DNA from: DASYTH01 sp035762905
GTDB lineage: Bacteria; Actinomycetota; Actinomycetes; Mycobacteriales; Pseudonocardiaceae
Direction of reading: 5' to 3'
NCBI RefSeq assembly: GCF_035762905.1
Contig: NZ_DASUCC010000135.1
Span: 36,430 to 100,429, forward strand
DNA length: 64,000 nucleotides
The notes beneath the pieces are model-generated. The model was not told the DNA's origin. It did no database searches and worked only from the letters and a program-made list of their open reading frames with translations. Positions 33,542-42,222 of this stretch are shown here, in pieces. Position numbers and translations under genes: made by a program. The stretch's first letter is position 1. Each line of letters starts with the position of its first letter.

Positions 33542-35143
33542 ATGAAACTGTCCACTGTGGGCATTGCCGCCCTGTGCCTGACCGCCGCACTCGCCGGGTG
33601 CGGCGGCCCGGCCCCCTCGAACAGCGGGGACGCTCAGGTCGTCGACGGCGGCACCTTCACCCTCGGGCTCTCCTCGGATCCCGGAAGCCTGGACCCGCAG
33701 ATGGGCGCGGGGTCGACGCTGTTCGCCGTCACCCAGTTCGCCTACGACCAACTGGTCAGCGTCGACGACCGGACCGGCGAGATCAGGTCCCAACTGGCCT
33801 CGAAGTGGGAGGTCGGGACCACCACCGGCGCCAACACCGTCACGCTGACCTTGACTCCCGGCGTCACCTGTGCCGACGGTGCCAAGCTCACCGCCAAGGC
33901 CGTCGCCGACAACCTCAACTTCGTCGCCGACCCGAACAACAAGAGTCCCTTCCTGGGAACCTACCTCCCGGCGGGCGCCACGTCGGTTGGCGACGACGCG
34001 GCCGGCACCGTGACGATCACGTTGGCCCAGCCGGCGCCGTTCGTCCTCAATGGACTGGCGGCCCTGCCCATCGTCTGCCCAAGCGGCCTGGCGAACCGCG
34101 CGTCGCTCGCGAAGGCCACCGCCGGCACGGGGCCGTACCAGCTCACCGAGGCGGCGCCGGGTGATCACTACACCTACACGATCCGCGACGGGTACACCTG
34201 GGGACCCGGCGGCGCGACGACCGCGACCAACGGGCTGCCCGACACGGTTGTGGTCAAGGTGGTCGAGAACGAGTCGACCGCGGCCAACCTGCTGCTCTCC
34301 GGCGGCCTCAACGCCGCCGCGGTCCTCGGGCCGGACGCGGACCGGCTGGAGAAGGCCGGTCTGTTCACCGCCACCACGCCGGCCATCGTCGGCGAGCAGT
34401 GGTACAACCACGCCGCCGGCCGGGTCACCGACGACCCGAAGGTCCGGCTGGCGTTGACCCAGGCCCTCGACCTCGACGAGCTCCAGAAGGTGCTCACCTC
34501 CGGCCGCGGCCGCACCGCCACCACGATGGCCACGAACGAGCCGGCCGCCTGCCCGGGCGACTCGGTCTCCCACGCGCTGCCGGTCGGCGACGCCAAGACG
34601 GCGGCCGCTCTGCTGGACGAGGCCGGCTGGACGGCCGGCGCCGACGGCGTGCGCGCCAAGAACGGCAAGCCGTTGGCCCTGAACTTCCTGTACCAGAACA
34701 GCCTCGGGAGCAGCGGCGACGCGGCGGCCGAACTCGCCGTGCGGCAGTGGAAGGACATCGGCGTCCGCGCCACCGCGCAGAGCCAGAACGAGACGACGCT
34801 GACCGGCACGATCTTCGGCGCGGGGGACTGGGACGTCGCCTGGGTGGCACTCAACGTCGGCAGCCCCGACCAGCTTGTGCCGTTCCTGTCCGGGCCGGCG
34901 GCTCCCCAGGGCACCAACTTCGCCGCGATCTCCGACCCGGACTACGACGCGGCGGTGCAGAAGGCGATGGCGATGCCCGGCAAGGACGGGTGCAAGACCT
35001 GGCTCGACGCGGAGTCCGCCCTCATCGCCAAGGCGGAGGTGGTGCCGTTCGCCAACGACAACGTGCGAACCTTCGGCAAGGGTGCCAAGTTCGAGACCCC
35101 GGGCCAACTCATCCCCACCAGCATCCGCATGCTGGCGAGCTAG
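33542..35143 (+). CDS. Oligopeptide ABC transporter substrate-binding lipoprotein (SBP family 5)
   Basis: 533 residues. The N-terminus is a lipoprotein signal with lipobox LAGC (Cys near residue 20). The mature part follows the DppA/OppA pattern: FTLGLSSDPGSLDPQMG, QLASKWEV, LTLTPGVTCADGAKLTAKAVADNL, then VRLALTQALDLDELQKVL and a C-terminal lobe. Family members bind di- to oligopeptides or related solutes outside the membrane. It lies 26 bases after the S12 hydrolase and 3 bases before the permease. Given the rest of the operon, peptides containing D-residues are a plausible ligand, by inference. Confidence 0.93.
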   Translation: MKLSTVGIAALCLTAALAGCGGPAPSNSGDAQVVDGGTFTLGLSSDPGSLDPQMGAGSTLFAVTQFAYDQLVSVDDRTGEIRSQLASKWEVGTTTGANTVTLTLTPGVTCADGAKLTAKAVADNLNFVADPNNKSPFLGTYLPAGATSVGDDAAGTVTITLAQPAPFVLNGLAALPIVCPSGLANRASLAKATAGTGPYQLTEAAPGDHYTYTIRDGYTWGPGGATTATNGLPDTVVVKVVENESTAANLLLSGGLNAAAVLGPDADRLEKAGLFTATTPAIVGEQWYNHAAGRVTDDPKVRLALTQALDLDELQKVLTSGRGRTATTMATNEPAACPGDSVSHALPVGDAKTAAALLDEAGWTAGADGVRAKNGKPLALNFLYQNSLGSSGDAAAELAVRQWKDIGVRATAQSQNETTLTGTIFGAGDWDVAWVALNVGSPDQLVPFLSGPAAPQGTNFAAISDPDYDAAVQKAMAMPGKDGCKTWLDAESALIAKAEVVPFANDNVRTFGKGAKFETPGQLIPTSIRMLAS

Positions 35144-35146
35144 GGC

Positions 35147-36130
35147 GTGACCATGACGGCCAGCATCGCGGCCGTGGGCCAGGCCCGGCCTTGGGTCCGG
35201 TTCGGCACACGGCGGCTTGGTCGGTTGCTGGTCTCCCTGTGGGTGTTGGTGACCGCGTCGTTCGCGATGATCCACCTCATCCCGGGCGACCCGGTGCGCG
35301 GCGCGCTCGGTCCCACCGCGCCGGCGGAACTGGTCGAGGCGCGCCGGGCCGCACTCGGCCTCAACGACCCGATCCTCACCCAGTACGTCCACTACCTCGA
35401 AGGTCTGGTCACCGGCGACCTCGGCACGTCGCTCTCCTCGCGGCTGCCGGTCTCGGACATCGTCGCGCAGCGGCTGCCGGCCACGCTGGCGTTGGCCGGG
35501 CTCGCGTTCCTGGCGGCTGTGGTGGTGGCGATCCCGTTGGGCGTCGCCATGGGGGTGCTGACCAGGCGCGGCCACGGGCGGCGCACCGAACTCGGCTTCA
35601 CCACCACCAGCATCGTGGTGGCGACCGTGCCGGACTTCCTGGTCGGGGTCGCGCTGGTCTACGTCTTCGGGGTCCGGCTCGGGTGGCTCCCGGTGGCCGG
35701 CAACGACACCCCGCAGGCATACGTGCTTCCGGTGCTCGCGCTGGCGATCGGACCCGCCGCGATCCTCGCCCGGATCGTGCGCGTGGAGATGGTGCGGGTG
35801 CTCGAGGCGGACTTCGTGCGCACGGCCCGGGCCAAACGGCTGCCCGCGCGGACGATCTACCTGGGCCACGCCCTGCCCAACGCCGCGACGGCCGCGCTGA
35901 CGCTTGGCGGGCTGCTGCTCGGCGGACTGGTCGCGGGCACCGTCCTGGTCGAGAACGTCTTCGCCTGGCCGGGCCTCGGGAGCACGATCGTGCAGTCGAT
36001 CCTGAACAAGGACTATCCGGTGGTGCAGGCCATCGTGCTCGTGTACGGCGTCGGCGTCCTGGTCGTCAACACCGTCGTCGACGTCACGCTCGCCCGGCTC
36101 GACCCGCGCTCGCTGATCCGGGAGGGCTGA
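35147..36130 (+). CDS. Peptide ABC transporter permease, DppB type
   Basis: 327 residues from GTG 35147 (ATG 35153 possible). DppB-like: RLLVSLWVLVTASFAMIHLIPGDPVRGALG, then ALGLNDPILTQYVHYLEGLVTGDLGTS with the periplasmic loop, six membrane helices, and the EAA-type loop VRTARAKRLPARTIYLGHALPNA that contacts the ATPase. Ends VDVTLARLDPRSLIREG as in this family. Forms the channel with the permease domain of the next protein, starting 4 bases downstream. Confidence 0.94.
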   Translation: MTMTASIAAVGQARPWVRFGTRRLGRLLVSLWVLVTASFAMIHLIPGDPVRGALGPTAPAELVEARRAALGLNDPILTQYVHYLEGLVTGDLGTSLSSRLPVSDIVAQRLPATLALAGLAFLAAVVVAIPLGVAMGVLTRRGHGRRTELGFTTTSIVVATVPDFLVGVALVYVFGVRLGWLPVAGNDTPQAYVLPVLALAIGPAAILARIVRVEMVRVLEADFVRTARAKRLPARTIYLGHALPNAATAALTLGGLLLGGLVAGTVLVENVFAWPGLGSTIVQSILNKDYPVVQAIVLVYGVGVLVVNTVVDVTLARLDPRSLIREG

Positions 36131-36134
36131 GCAG

Positions 36135-38042
36135 GTGAACCGCCGCTGGTCGCGGGTCCTCCGCACGCCGCTCGGCCTCGCGTCGGCCGGGCTCATGGTG
36201 CTGGTCCTCGGGCTGGCCGTGCTCGGCCCGGTCCTGTGGGGCGCCGCCGCCGAGGCCGTCGACACCGACAACATCCTGGCCGGGCCGTCGAGCGCGCACT
36301 GGGCGGGGACGGACAACCTCGGCCGGGACATCCTCCTGCGGGTCCTCGTGGCGGCCCGGCTCTCGATCGTGCTGGCCCTGCTCGCCGTCGTGATCGCGGT
36401 GGTCGCCGGCCTGCTGCTCGGGTCGGCGCCGTTCCTGGTCGGAAAGCGGTTCGGCCGGCTGCTGTCGGCCACGGTCAACATCGCCGTCGCGTTCCCGGGA
36501 CTGCTGCTGGCGCTGTTCTTCGCGGTCGTGTTCGGCGTCGGCGCGACCGGGGCGGTGCTGGCCATCGGGCTCGCGGGCGCCCCGGCGTTCGCCCGGCTCA
36601 CCCAGACCCTGGTGGCCGGGATCGCGGCCAGGGACTACGTCGCGGCCGCGCGGGTGGCCGGCGTCGGCCGGGTCCGCATCCTGTTCCGACACGTGCTGCC
36701 GAACGCCGCCGAGCCGCTGGTCGTCAACGCCACCATCGGCGCCGGCGCCGCGCTGCTGTCGTTCGCCGGGCTGTCCTTCCTCGGTCTCGGCGTCCAGTCG
36801 CCGGCCTACGACTGGGGCCGGTTGCTCCATGACGGCATCGGCGCCATCTACGTGAACCCGGCCGCGGCGATCGCCCCCGGCACGGCCGTGCTCGTCGCCG
36901 GCCTGGCGTTCAACCTCTTCGGCGAGTCGGTCGCCAAGGGACTCGGCGTCGGCGCCGGCCCGCTCGCGGTGCTGCCGGCGCGCACCGAATCGGTGCGCCG
37001 GCCCGAAACCGCCGTCGAGGAAGTCCGGAGCGTGCCGTCCTCCGATGTGGTGCTCGACGTCCGCGACCTGGAAGTGACCTTTCCCGGGCCGGTGCGGCCG
37101 GTCCGCGGGGTGACGTTCGCGGTGCGCCGGGGCGAGGCGCTCGGCATCGTGGGGGAGTCGGGCTCCGGCAAGTCGCTGACGGCGCTGGCGGTCACCGGGC
37201 TCGTCGGCGACGACGGGCGGGTCGACGCCGCCCGGCTCGAACTGCTCGGCCACGACCTGCGCGCGGCGGACACGCCGGTCCGGCGCCGAACGCTCGGTAC
37301 CTCGCTGGCCATGGTGTTCCAGGACCCGATGACCTCGTTCAACCCGGCCCGCCGGATCGGGGGCCAGCTGGCCGAGGTCGCGATCCACCACCAGGGCACG
37401 GCCCGACGCGCGGCGATCGCCCGCGCCGTGGACCGGCTGGCCGCCGTCCGCATCCCCGACGCGGGCACGCGCGCCCGGCAGTATCCGCACGAGTTCTCCG
37501 GTGGGATGCGCCAGCGCGCGATGATCGGCATGGGTCTCATGGGCACCCCGGCACTGATCGTCGCGGACGAGCCGACCACGGCCCTCGACGTCACCGTCCA
37601 GCAGCAGGTGCTCGACCTGCTCGCCGCGATCCGCGCGGCGGACGGCGTGGCGCTGATGCTGATCAGCCACGACGTGGCGGTCGTCGGCGACGTCTGCGAC
37701 CGGGTCCTGGTGATGTACGCGGGCCGCATCGTCGAGGACCTGCCGGCGACCGACCTGGCCGGCGCCGCCCGGCACCCCTACACCCGGGCGCTGGTCGACG
37801 CGGTCCCCGACATGAGCACCGACCTGGACGAGCCGCTCGCCACGATCCCGGGCCGCCCGGTCGACCCGGCCCACATGCCGCCCGGCTGCGCCTACGCCGA
37901 CCGCTGCCCCCTTGCCGACGCCCACTGCCGCGCCGAAGACCCCCCACTGACCGCCGACCCGGGCCACCGCGTGGCCTGCTGGCACGCCGGCGAACCCCTA
38001 CCGACGCCGAGGGCGGCGGACGAGTTGGTGGAGTCCCCATGA
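36135..38042 (+). CDS. Fused peptide ABC permease (DppC) and ATPase (DppD)
   Basis: 635 residues from GTG 36135. Residues ~1-280 are the second permease (AGTDNLGRDILLRVL, five or six helices, EAA loop VAAARVAGVGRVRILFRHVLPNAAEPL). After a linker (~285-310) the ATPase begins: Walker A GESGSGKS, Q loop MVFQDPMTSFNPAR, signature FSGGMRQRAMI, Walker B ALIVADEPTTALD and a His-loop LISHDVAV. The end has the Cys-containing GCAYADRCPLADAHC motif typical of DppD/OppD, which often carries an iron-sulfur-like site. Permease and ATPase are usually separate genes, so this is a fusion, known in some actinobacteria. Confidence 0.93.
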   Translation: MNRRWSRVLRTPLGLASAGLMVLVLGLAVLGPVLWGAAAEAVDTDNILAGPSSAHWAGTDNLGRDILLRVLVAARLSIVLALLAVVIAVVAGLLLGSAPFLVGKRFGRLLSATVNIAVAFPGLLLALFFAVVFGVGATGAVLAIGLAGAPAFARLTQTLVAGIAARDYVAAARVAGVGRVRILFRHVLPNAAEPLVVNATIGAGAALLSFAGLSFLGLGVQSPAYDWGRLLHDGIGAIYVNPAAAIAPGTAVLVAGLAFNLFGESVAKGLGVGAGPLAVLPARTESVRRPETAVEEVRSVPSSDVVLDVRDLEVTFPGPVRPVRGVTFAVRRGEALGIVGESGSGKSLTALAVTGLVGDDGRVDAARLELLGHDLRAADTPVRRRTLGTSLAMVFQDPMTSFNPARRIGGQLAEVAIHHQGTARRAAIARAVDRLAAVRIPDAGTRARQYPHEFSGGMRQRAMIGMGLMGTPALIVADEPTTALDVTVQQQVLDLLAAIRAADGVALMLISHDVAVVGDVCDRVLVMYAGRIVEDLPATDLAGAARHPYTRALVDAVPDMSTDLDEPLATIPGRPVDPAHMPPGCAYADRCPLADAHCRAEDPPLTADPGHRVACWHAGEPLPTPRAADELVESP

Positions 38043-38179
38043 CCGAGCGCCAGCATCGTGCCCGCCAACCGCACCTAAGGGGAACGAGACGTAACCCAGC
38101 CACCGACACCCCGCCAACCGGGCTATACCAACGCACCGCGACAACAGGAGTTAATTCCGGAGGGGCGGAGCTGGTCACC

Positions 38180-38926
38180 GTGACCACACTCTTGTTCGAG
38201 GATGTGACTGTCCGGTATGGACGGATGACCGCCGTCGACGGGGTAAGCCTCGCCGTGCCGGCGGGGGAGGTGGTCGGGCTCGTCGGCGAGTCCGGCTCCG
38301 GCAAGTCCACGCTCGCCAAGGCCGCCGTGGGTCTGGCTCCGCTGAGCGGCGGCCGGATCAGCCTCGGTGGTGCGCCGGTCCCGACCAGCGGCCGGCGCCG
38401 CCCGCTGCAGATGGTCTTCCAGGATCCGTACTCCTCGCTCGACCCGCGGATGACGATCGGGGACAGCGTGGCCGAGGCGATGCCGCCGGGCGGCTCCCGT
38501 GCGCAGCGGCGGGCCGAGGTGGAACGGCTCCTCGACCTGGTGCACCTCGACCCGGCCAGCGCCCGGGTGTGGCCGTCCCGGCTTTCCGGCGGTCAGCGGC
38601 AGCGGGTCGCGCTGGCCCGCGCGCTGGCCGCCGACCCGCGTGTGATCATCGCCGACGAGATCACCTCCGCCCTGGACGTGTCGATCCAGGGGGCCGTGCT
38701 CAACCTGGTCCGCGAGCTCCAGCGCGAGCTGGGCCTGTCGATCCTGTTCATCTCCCACAATCTCGCGGTGGTCCGCTACGTCGCCACGCGCGTCGCGGTC
38801 ATGCGGCACGGCAAGGTGGTCGAGCAGGGACCCACCTCGCAGGTGCTCGCCGAACCCAGCCACGAATACACCCGCGAACTGCTCGCCGCCGTTCCCGGAC
38901 GAACCATGCGAAGGAGCCGGCCGTGA
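38180..38926 (+). CDS. Peptide ABC transporter ATPase, DppF type
   Basis: About 248 residues from the GTG at 38180, preceded by CGGAG. A longer frame from the ATG at 38039, overlapping the previous stop, adds 47 residues with no family pattern (Arg/Thr/Pro-rich), so the shorter start is preferred. Walker A GESGSGKSTLAKA, Q loop MVFQDPYSSLDPRMT, signature LSGGQRQRVALARAL, Walker B VIIADEITSALD, His-loop FISHNLAVV. Ends near EPSHEYTRELLAAVP. It lacks the OppF C-terminal Cys motif. Its GTGA end overlaps the start of the next gene. Confidence 0.9.
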   Translation: MTTLLFEDVTVRYGRMTAVDGVSLAVPAGEVVGLVGESGSGKSTLAKAAVGLAPLSGGRISLGGAPVPTSGRRRPLQMVFQDPYSSLDPRMTIGDSVAEAMPPGGSRAQRRAEVERLLDLVHLDPASARVWPSRLSGGQRQRVALARALAADPRVIIADEITSALDVSIQGAVLNLVRELQRELGLSILFISHNLAVVRYVATRVAVMRHGKVVEQGPTSQVLAEPSHEYTRELLAAVPGRTMRRSRP

Positions 38927-41900
38927 CCCGACGGATGCGTATCCAGGACCTCACCGATCTCGCGGTCCCGTCCCAGCCCGCGCTGTCGCCGGAGGGCGGC
39001 CGGATCGCCTACGTGCTCCGGACCTCCGACGCCGACCGGGACCGCAACATCGATGAGCTGTGGCTGGTCGCCGCCGACGGCTCCGCACCCCGCCGGCTCA
39101 CCGCGGGGCCGGATGACACCTCGCCGGCCTGGTCTCCGGACGGGCGCCGGCTCGCGTTCCTCCGCGACGGGCAGTTGGCCGTGCTCGACACCGATGGCGG
39201 CGAGCCGGAGCGGGTGACCGACCTGCCGCTCGGGGCCGGCGCCCCGCGGTGGAGCCCGGACGGTCGCCGGCTCGCGTTCACCGCGCCGGTCGACCCGACC
39301 GGTGGCCGGCGGGACCCGATGGTCACCGACGGCCTCGACTACCAGGCCGACGGCGCCGGCATGTTCGGCGTGGTCCGCCACCAGTTGCACGTCCTCGACC
39401 TCGGCAGCCGCGAGCTTCGCCAGCTCACCGACGGGCCGGAGAGTGCCGGTGTCCCGGCCTGGTCGCCCGACGGCACCACCGTCGCCTTCACCTGCCGGAC
39501 CGGTGCCGACAGCGACCTGCACCACCGCACCCCGGTGCACCTCTTGGTGGTGGACGCGCCGCACGGCAGGCCGCGCGTGCTCGCGTTCGCCGGCGGCGTG
39601 GCCGCCACCGTGTCCTGGACCGCCGACGGTTCCGCGCTGCTCGTGGTCGGCTGGTCCGGCGACCCGGTCGGCCACGCCCACCTGTTCCGCGTCGGTGCCG
39701 AAAGCGGCGAGGTCACCGACCTGTCCGGGGGCACCGACCGCAACGTGCTGCCCGGCGCGGCGGCCTACCCCGGCGGGGTGCCGCAGGAGCACGACGGCCG
39801 GGTGTTCTTCTGCCTCCGCGACCACGGGTGCACCCACCTGTGGTCGGTCGCCCGCGATGGCGGCTCTGATGACGGGGCGGCCCGCCCGGTCCTTGGCGGC
39901 GCGGGCCGGGTCGTGTCCGGACTGTCGGTCGCGGGCGGCCGGGCCGCGATCGCGCTCGGCACCCCCGAATCCTTCGGTGAGATCGCCGTCGTGGAGCTCG
40001 CGACCGGCGCCCTGACGGTGCTGACGGACCACGGCACCGGCCTCGGCCTGCACCCCCGCGAGGAGCGGTGGTTCACCATCTCCGACGGCACCGAGGTGCA
40101 GGCCTGGCTGATGCACGACCCCGCGCGGAGCGGTCCGCGGCCGCTGCTGCTCGACGTGCACGGCGGCCCGCACAACGCGTGGAACGCGGCCGCCGACGAG
40201 ATCCACCTCTACCACCAGGAGCTGGTCGATCGCGGCTGGGCGGTGCTGCTGGTCAACCCGCGCGCCAGCGACGGCTACGGCGAGGCGTTCTACACCGCGG
40301 CGTGCGGCGCGTGGGGCGTGGCCGACGCGAAGGACTTCCTCGAGCCGCTCGACCAACTCGTCGCCGAGGGGTTCGCGGACCCGGCCCGGCTCGCGGTCGC
40401 CGGCTACAGCTACGGCGGGTTCATGGCCTGCTGGCTGACCGGTCACGATGACCGGTTCGCCGCCGCGGTCGCCGGCGGCACGGTCGCCGACCTGGTGAGC
40501 ATGGGCGGCACCAGCGACGACAGCCACTTCCTCAGCGCCTACGAACTCGGCGGTCCGCCCTGGCAGGAGCCGGAGCGCTACGCCGCCATGTCACCGCTCA
40601 CCCGCGTCGCCGACGTCCGCACGCCGACCCTGGTGCTGCACGGCGCGACCGACCTGACCTGCCCGGTCGGCCAGGCCCAGCAGTGGCACACCGCGCTGCG
40701 CGAGCGGGGCGTGCCCACCCGGCTGGTCGTCTACCCGGACGCGTCGCACCTGTTCATCCTCACCGGCCGGCCCGCGCAGCGGCTCGACTTCAACCGCCGG
40801 ATTCTCGACTGGCTGGAGCAGCACACCCGGGCCGGCCGGCCCCGCATCGACGTCGCCAACTGGCAGCGGCGCCTGGCCCGGCTGGCCGAGCGGTACAAGG
40901 TGCCCGGCGCGCAGCTCGGCATCCTCCGCCTCGGGACCGGCGGGGCGGACGACGAGGTGGTCGATGCCGCGTACGGCGTGCTCAACGTGCGCACCGGCGT
41001 GCCGGTCGGCACCGACGCGCTGTTCCAGATCGGCTCGATCACCAAGGTGTGGACGGCGACCGTGGTGCTGGCGCTGGCCGACGAGGGGCTGCTCGATCTC
41101 GACACCCCGGTCGCCGAGGTGCTGCCGGAGCTGCGGCTGGCCAACCCCGAGGTGACCAAGTCGGTCACGCCGCGGCACCTGCTCAACCACACCAGCGGCA
41201 TCGACGGCGACGTGTTCACCGACACCGGCCGCGGTGACGACTGCCTGGAGCGCTACGTCGACGAGCTGGGCGACGCCGGGCAGAACCACCCGCTCGGCGC
41301 CACCTGGTCCTACTGCAACTCGGGCTACGTGCTGCTCGGCCGGGTGATCGAGAAGGTCACCGGGCAGACCTGGGACCAGGCGATGCGCGACCGGCTGTTC
41401 ACCCCGCTCGGGCTCAGCCACACGGTGACGCTGCCCGAGGAGGCGCTGCTCTTCGCCACCGCCGTTGGCCACGACGAACGGGACGGCGAGCCGGTGCCGG
41501 CCAGGTCCTGGACGCTGCCCCGCTCGGTCGGCCCGGCCGGGCTCGTCACCGCCACGGTCGTCGACGTGCTGGCCTTCGCGCGCCTGCACCTCACCGGCGG
41601 GACCGCCGCCGACGGCACCCGGGTCCTGCGTTCGGAGACCTGCGCGGAGATGGCCGCGCATCAGGCCGACCTGCCCGACAAGTACATCCTGGGCGACTCG
41701 TGGGGGCTCGGCTGGATCCGGTTCGGCTGGGACGGCCACCGGCTCATCGGCCACGACGGCAACACGCTCGGCCAGTCGGCGTTCCTGCGGGTGCTGCCCG
41801 ACCAGGGGCTCGCCGTGGCGCTGCTGACGAACGGCGGGCACGCTCGGGACCTCTACGACGACCTGTACCGGGAGATCTTCGCCGAGGTCGCGGGCGTCCC

Positions 41901-42222
41901 GATGCCACCTGCGTTCGCGCCGCCCGCCGAGCCGGCGCCGGTGGACGTGGCGTCGTATGTCGGGGTCTACGAGCGGGCCGGGGTTCGCATGGAGGTCGAG
42001 AGCGGCCCGGACGGACCACTCCTGCGGACGACGATCACCGGCCCGATCGCCGAGCTGTTGCCGGATCGGGTCCAGGAGTACCCGCTGGTCCCGGTCGGGC
42101 CTGCGCTGTTCGCGGTCCGGGCGCCGGCGACGCGGACCTGGATGCCGGTCACCTTCTACGAGCTGGCGACCGGTGAGCAGTACGTGCACTTCGGGGCGCG
42201 CGCGACCCCGAGGGTCGGCTGA
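38923..42222 (+). CDS. S9 prolyl-oligopeptidase-like peptidase fused to S12 serine hydrolase
   Basis: 1099 residues from GTG 38923 (AAGGAG upstream, GTGA overlap with dppF). Residues ~1-380 are a TolB/WD40-like beta-propeller with repeated PAWSPDG / RWSPDGRRLAF units. Residues ~390-635 are an S9C-type alpha/beta hydrolase: DVHGGPHNAWN, nucleophile Ser496 in GYSYGGFMACW, Asp in GATDLTCP and His in DASHLF. After a junction near residue 645 comes an S12 domain: Ser705 in GSITKVW, YCNSGYVLLG, GHDGNTLGQSAF, and a final lipocalin-like part. The S12 half is paralogous to the protein at 32097. S9C enzymes cut acyl- or short peptides; S12 members often favour D-residues. A fusion of the two is, to my knowledge, unusual. 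Confidence 0.92.
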   Translation: MTRRMRIQDLTDLAVPSQPALSPEGGRIAYVLRTSDADRDRNIDELWLVAADGSAPRRLTAGPDDTSPAWSPDGRRLAFLRDGQLAVLDTDGGEPERVTDLPLGAGAPRWSPDGRRLAFTAPVDPTGGRRDPMVTDGLDYQADGAGMFGVVRHQLHVLDLGSRELRQLTDGPESAGVPAWSPDGTTVAFTCRTGADSDLHHRTPVHLLVVDAPHGRPRVLAFAGGVAATVSWTADGSALLVVGWSGDPVGHAHLFRVGAESGEVTDLSGGTDRNVLPGAAAYPGGVPQEHDGRVFFCLRDHGCTHLWSVARDGGSDDGAARPVLGGAGRVVSGLSVAGGRAAIALGTPESFGEIAVVELATGALTVLTDHGTGLGLHPREERWFTISDGTEVQAWLMHDPARSGPRPLLLDVHGGPHNAWNAAADEIHLYHQELVDRGWAVLLVNPRASDGYGEAFYTAACGAWGVADAKDFLEPLDQLVAEGFADPARLAVAGYSYGGFMACWLTGHDDRFAAAVAGGTVADLVSMGGTSDDSHFLSAYELGGPPWQEPERYAAMSPLTRVADVRTPTLVLHGATDLTCPVGQAQQWHTALRERGVPTRLVVYPDASHLFILTGRPAQRLDFNRRILDWLEQHTRAGRPRIDVANWQRRLARLAERYKVPGAQLGILRLGTGGADDEVVDAAYGVLNVRTGVPVGTDALFQIGSITKVWTATVVLALADEGLLDLDTPVAEVLPELRLANPEVTKSVTPRHLLNHTSGIDGDVFTDTGRGDDCLERYVDELGDAGQNHPLGATWSYCNSGYVLLGRVIEKVTGQTWDQAMRDRLFTPLGLSHTVTLPEEALLFATAVGHDERDGEPVPARSWTLPRSVGPAGLVTATVVDVLAFARLHLTGGTAADGTRVLRSETCAEMAAHQADLPDKYILGDSWGLGWIRFGWDGHRLIGHDGNTLGQSAFLRVLPDQGLAVALLTNGGHARDLYDDLYREIFAEVAGVPMPPAFAPPAEPAPVDVASYVGVYERAGVRMEVESGPDGPLLRTTITGPIAELLPDRVQEYPLVPVGPALFAVRAPATRTWMPVTFYELATGEQYVHFGARATPRVG

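Noticed and set aside
33473..36601. 1042-residue open frame on the minus strand
   Set aside because: Arg/Gly/Asp-rich low-complexity translation that mirrors the transporter genes on the plus strand; a typical high-GC antisense shadow.
38039..38179. 47-residue N-terminal extension of the DppF-type ATPase
   Set aside because: No similarity to ABC ATPases and odd composition; the GTG at 38180 has its own ribosome site. Kept as an alternative start only.
41005..41016. Third match to the GTCGGnnCCGAC palindrome
   Set aside because: Lies inside the fusion-protein coding region and lacks the AAGAT flank; expected by chance in such GC-rich DNA.
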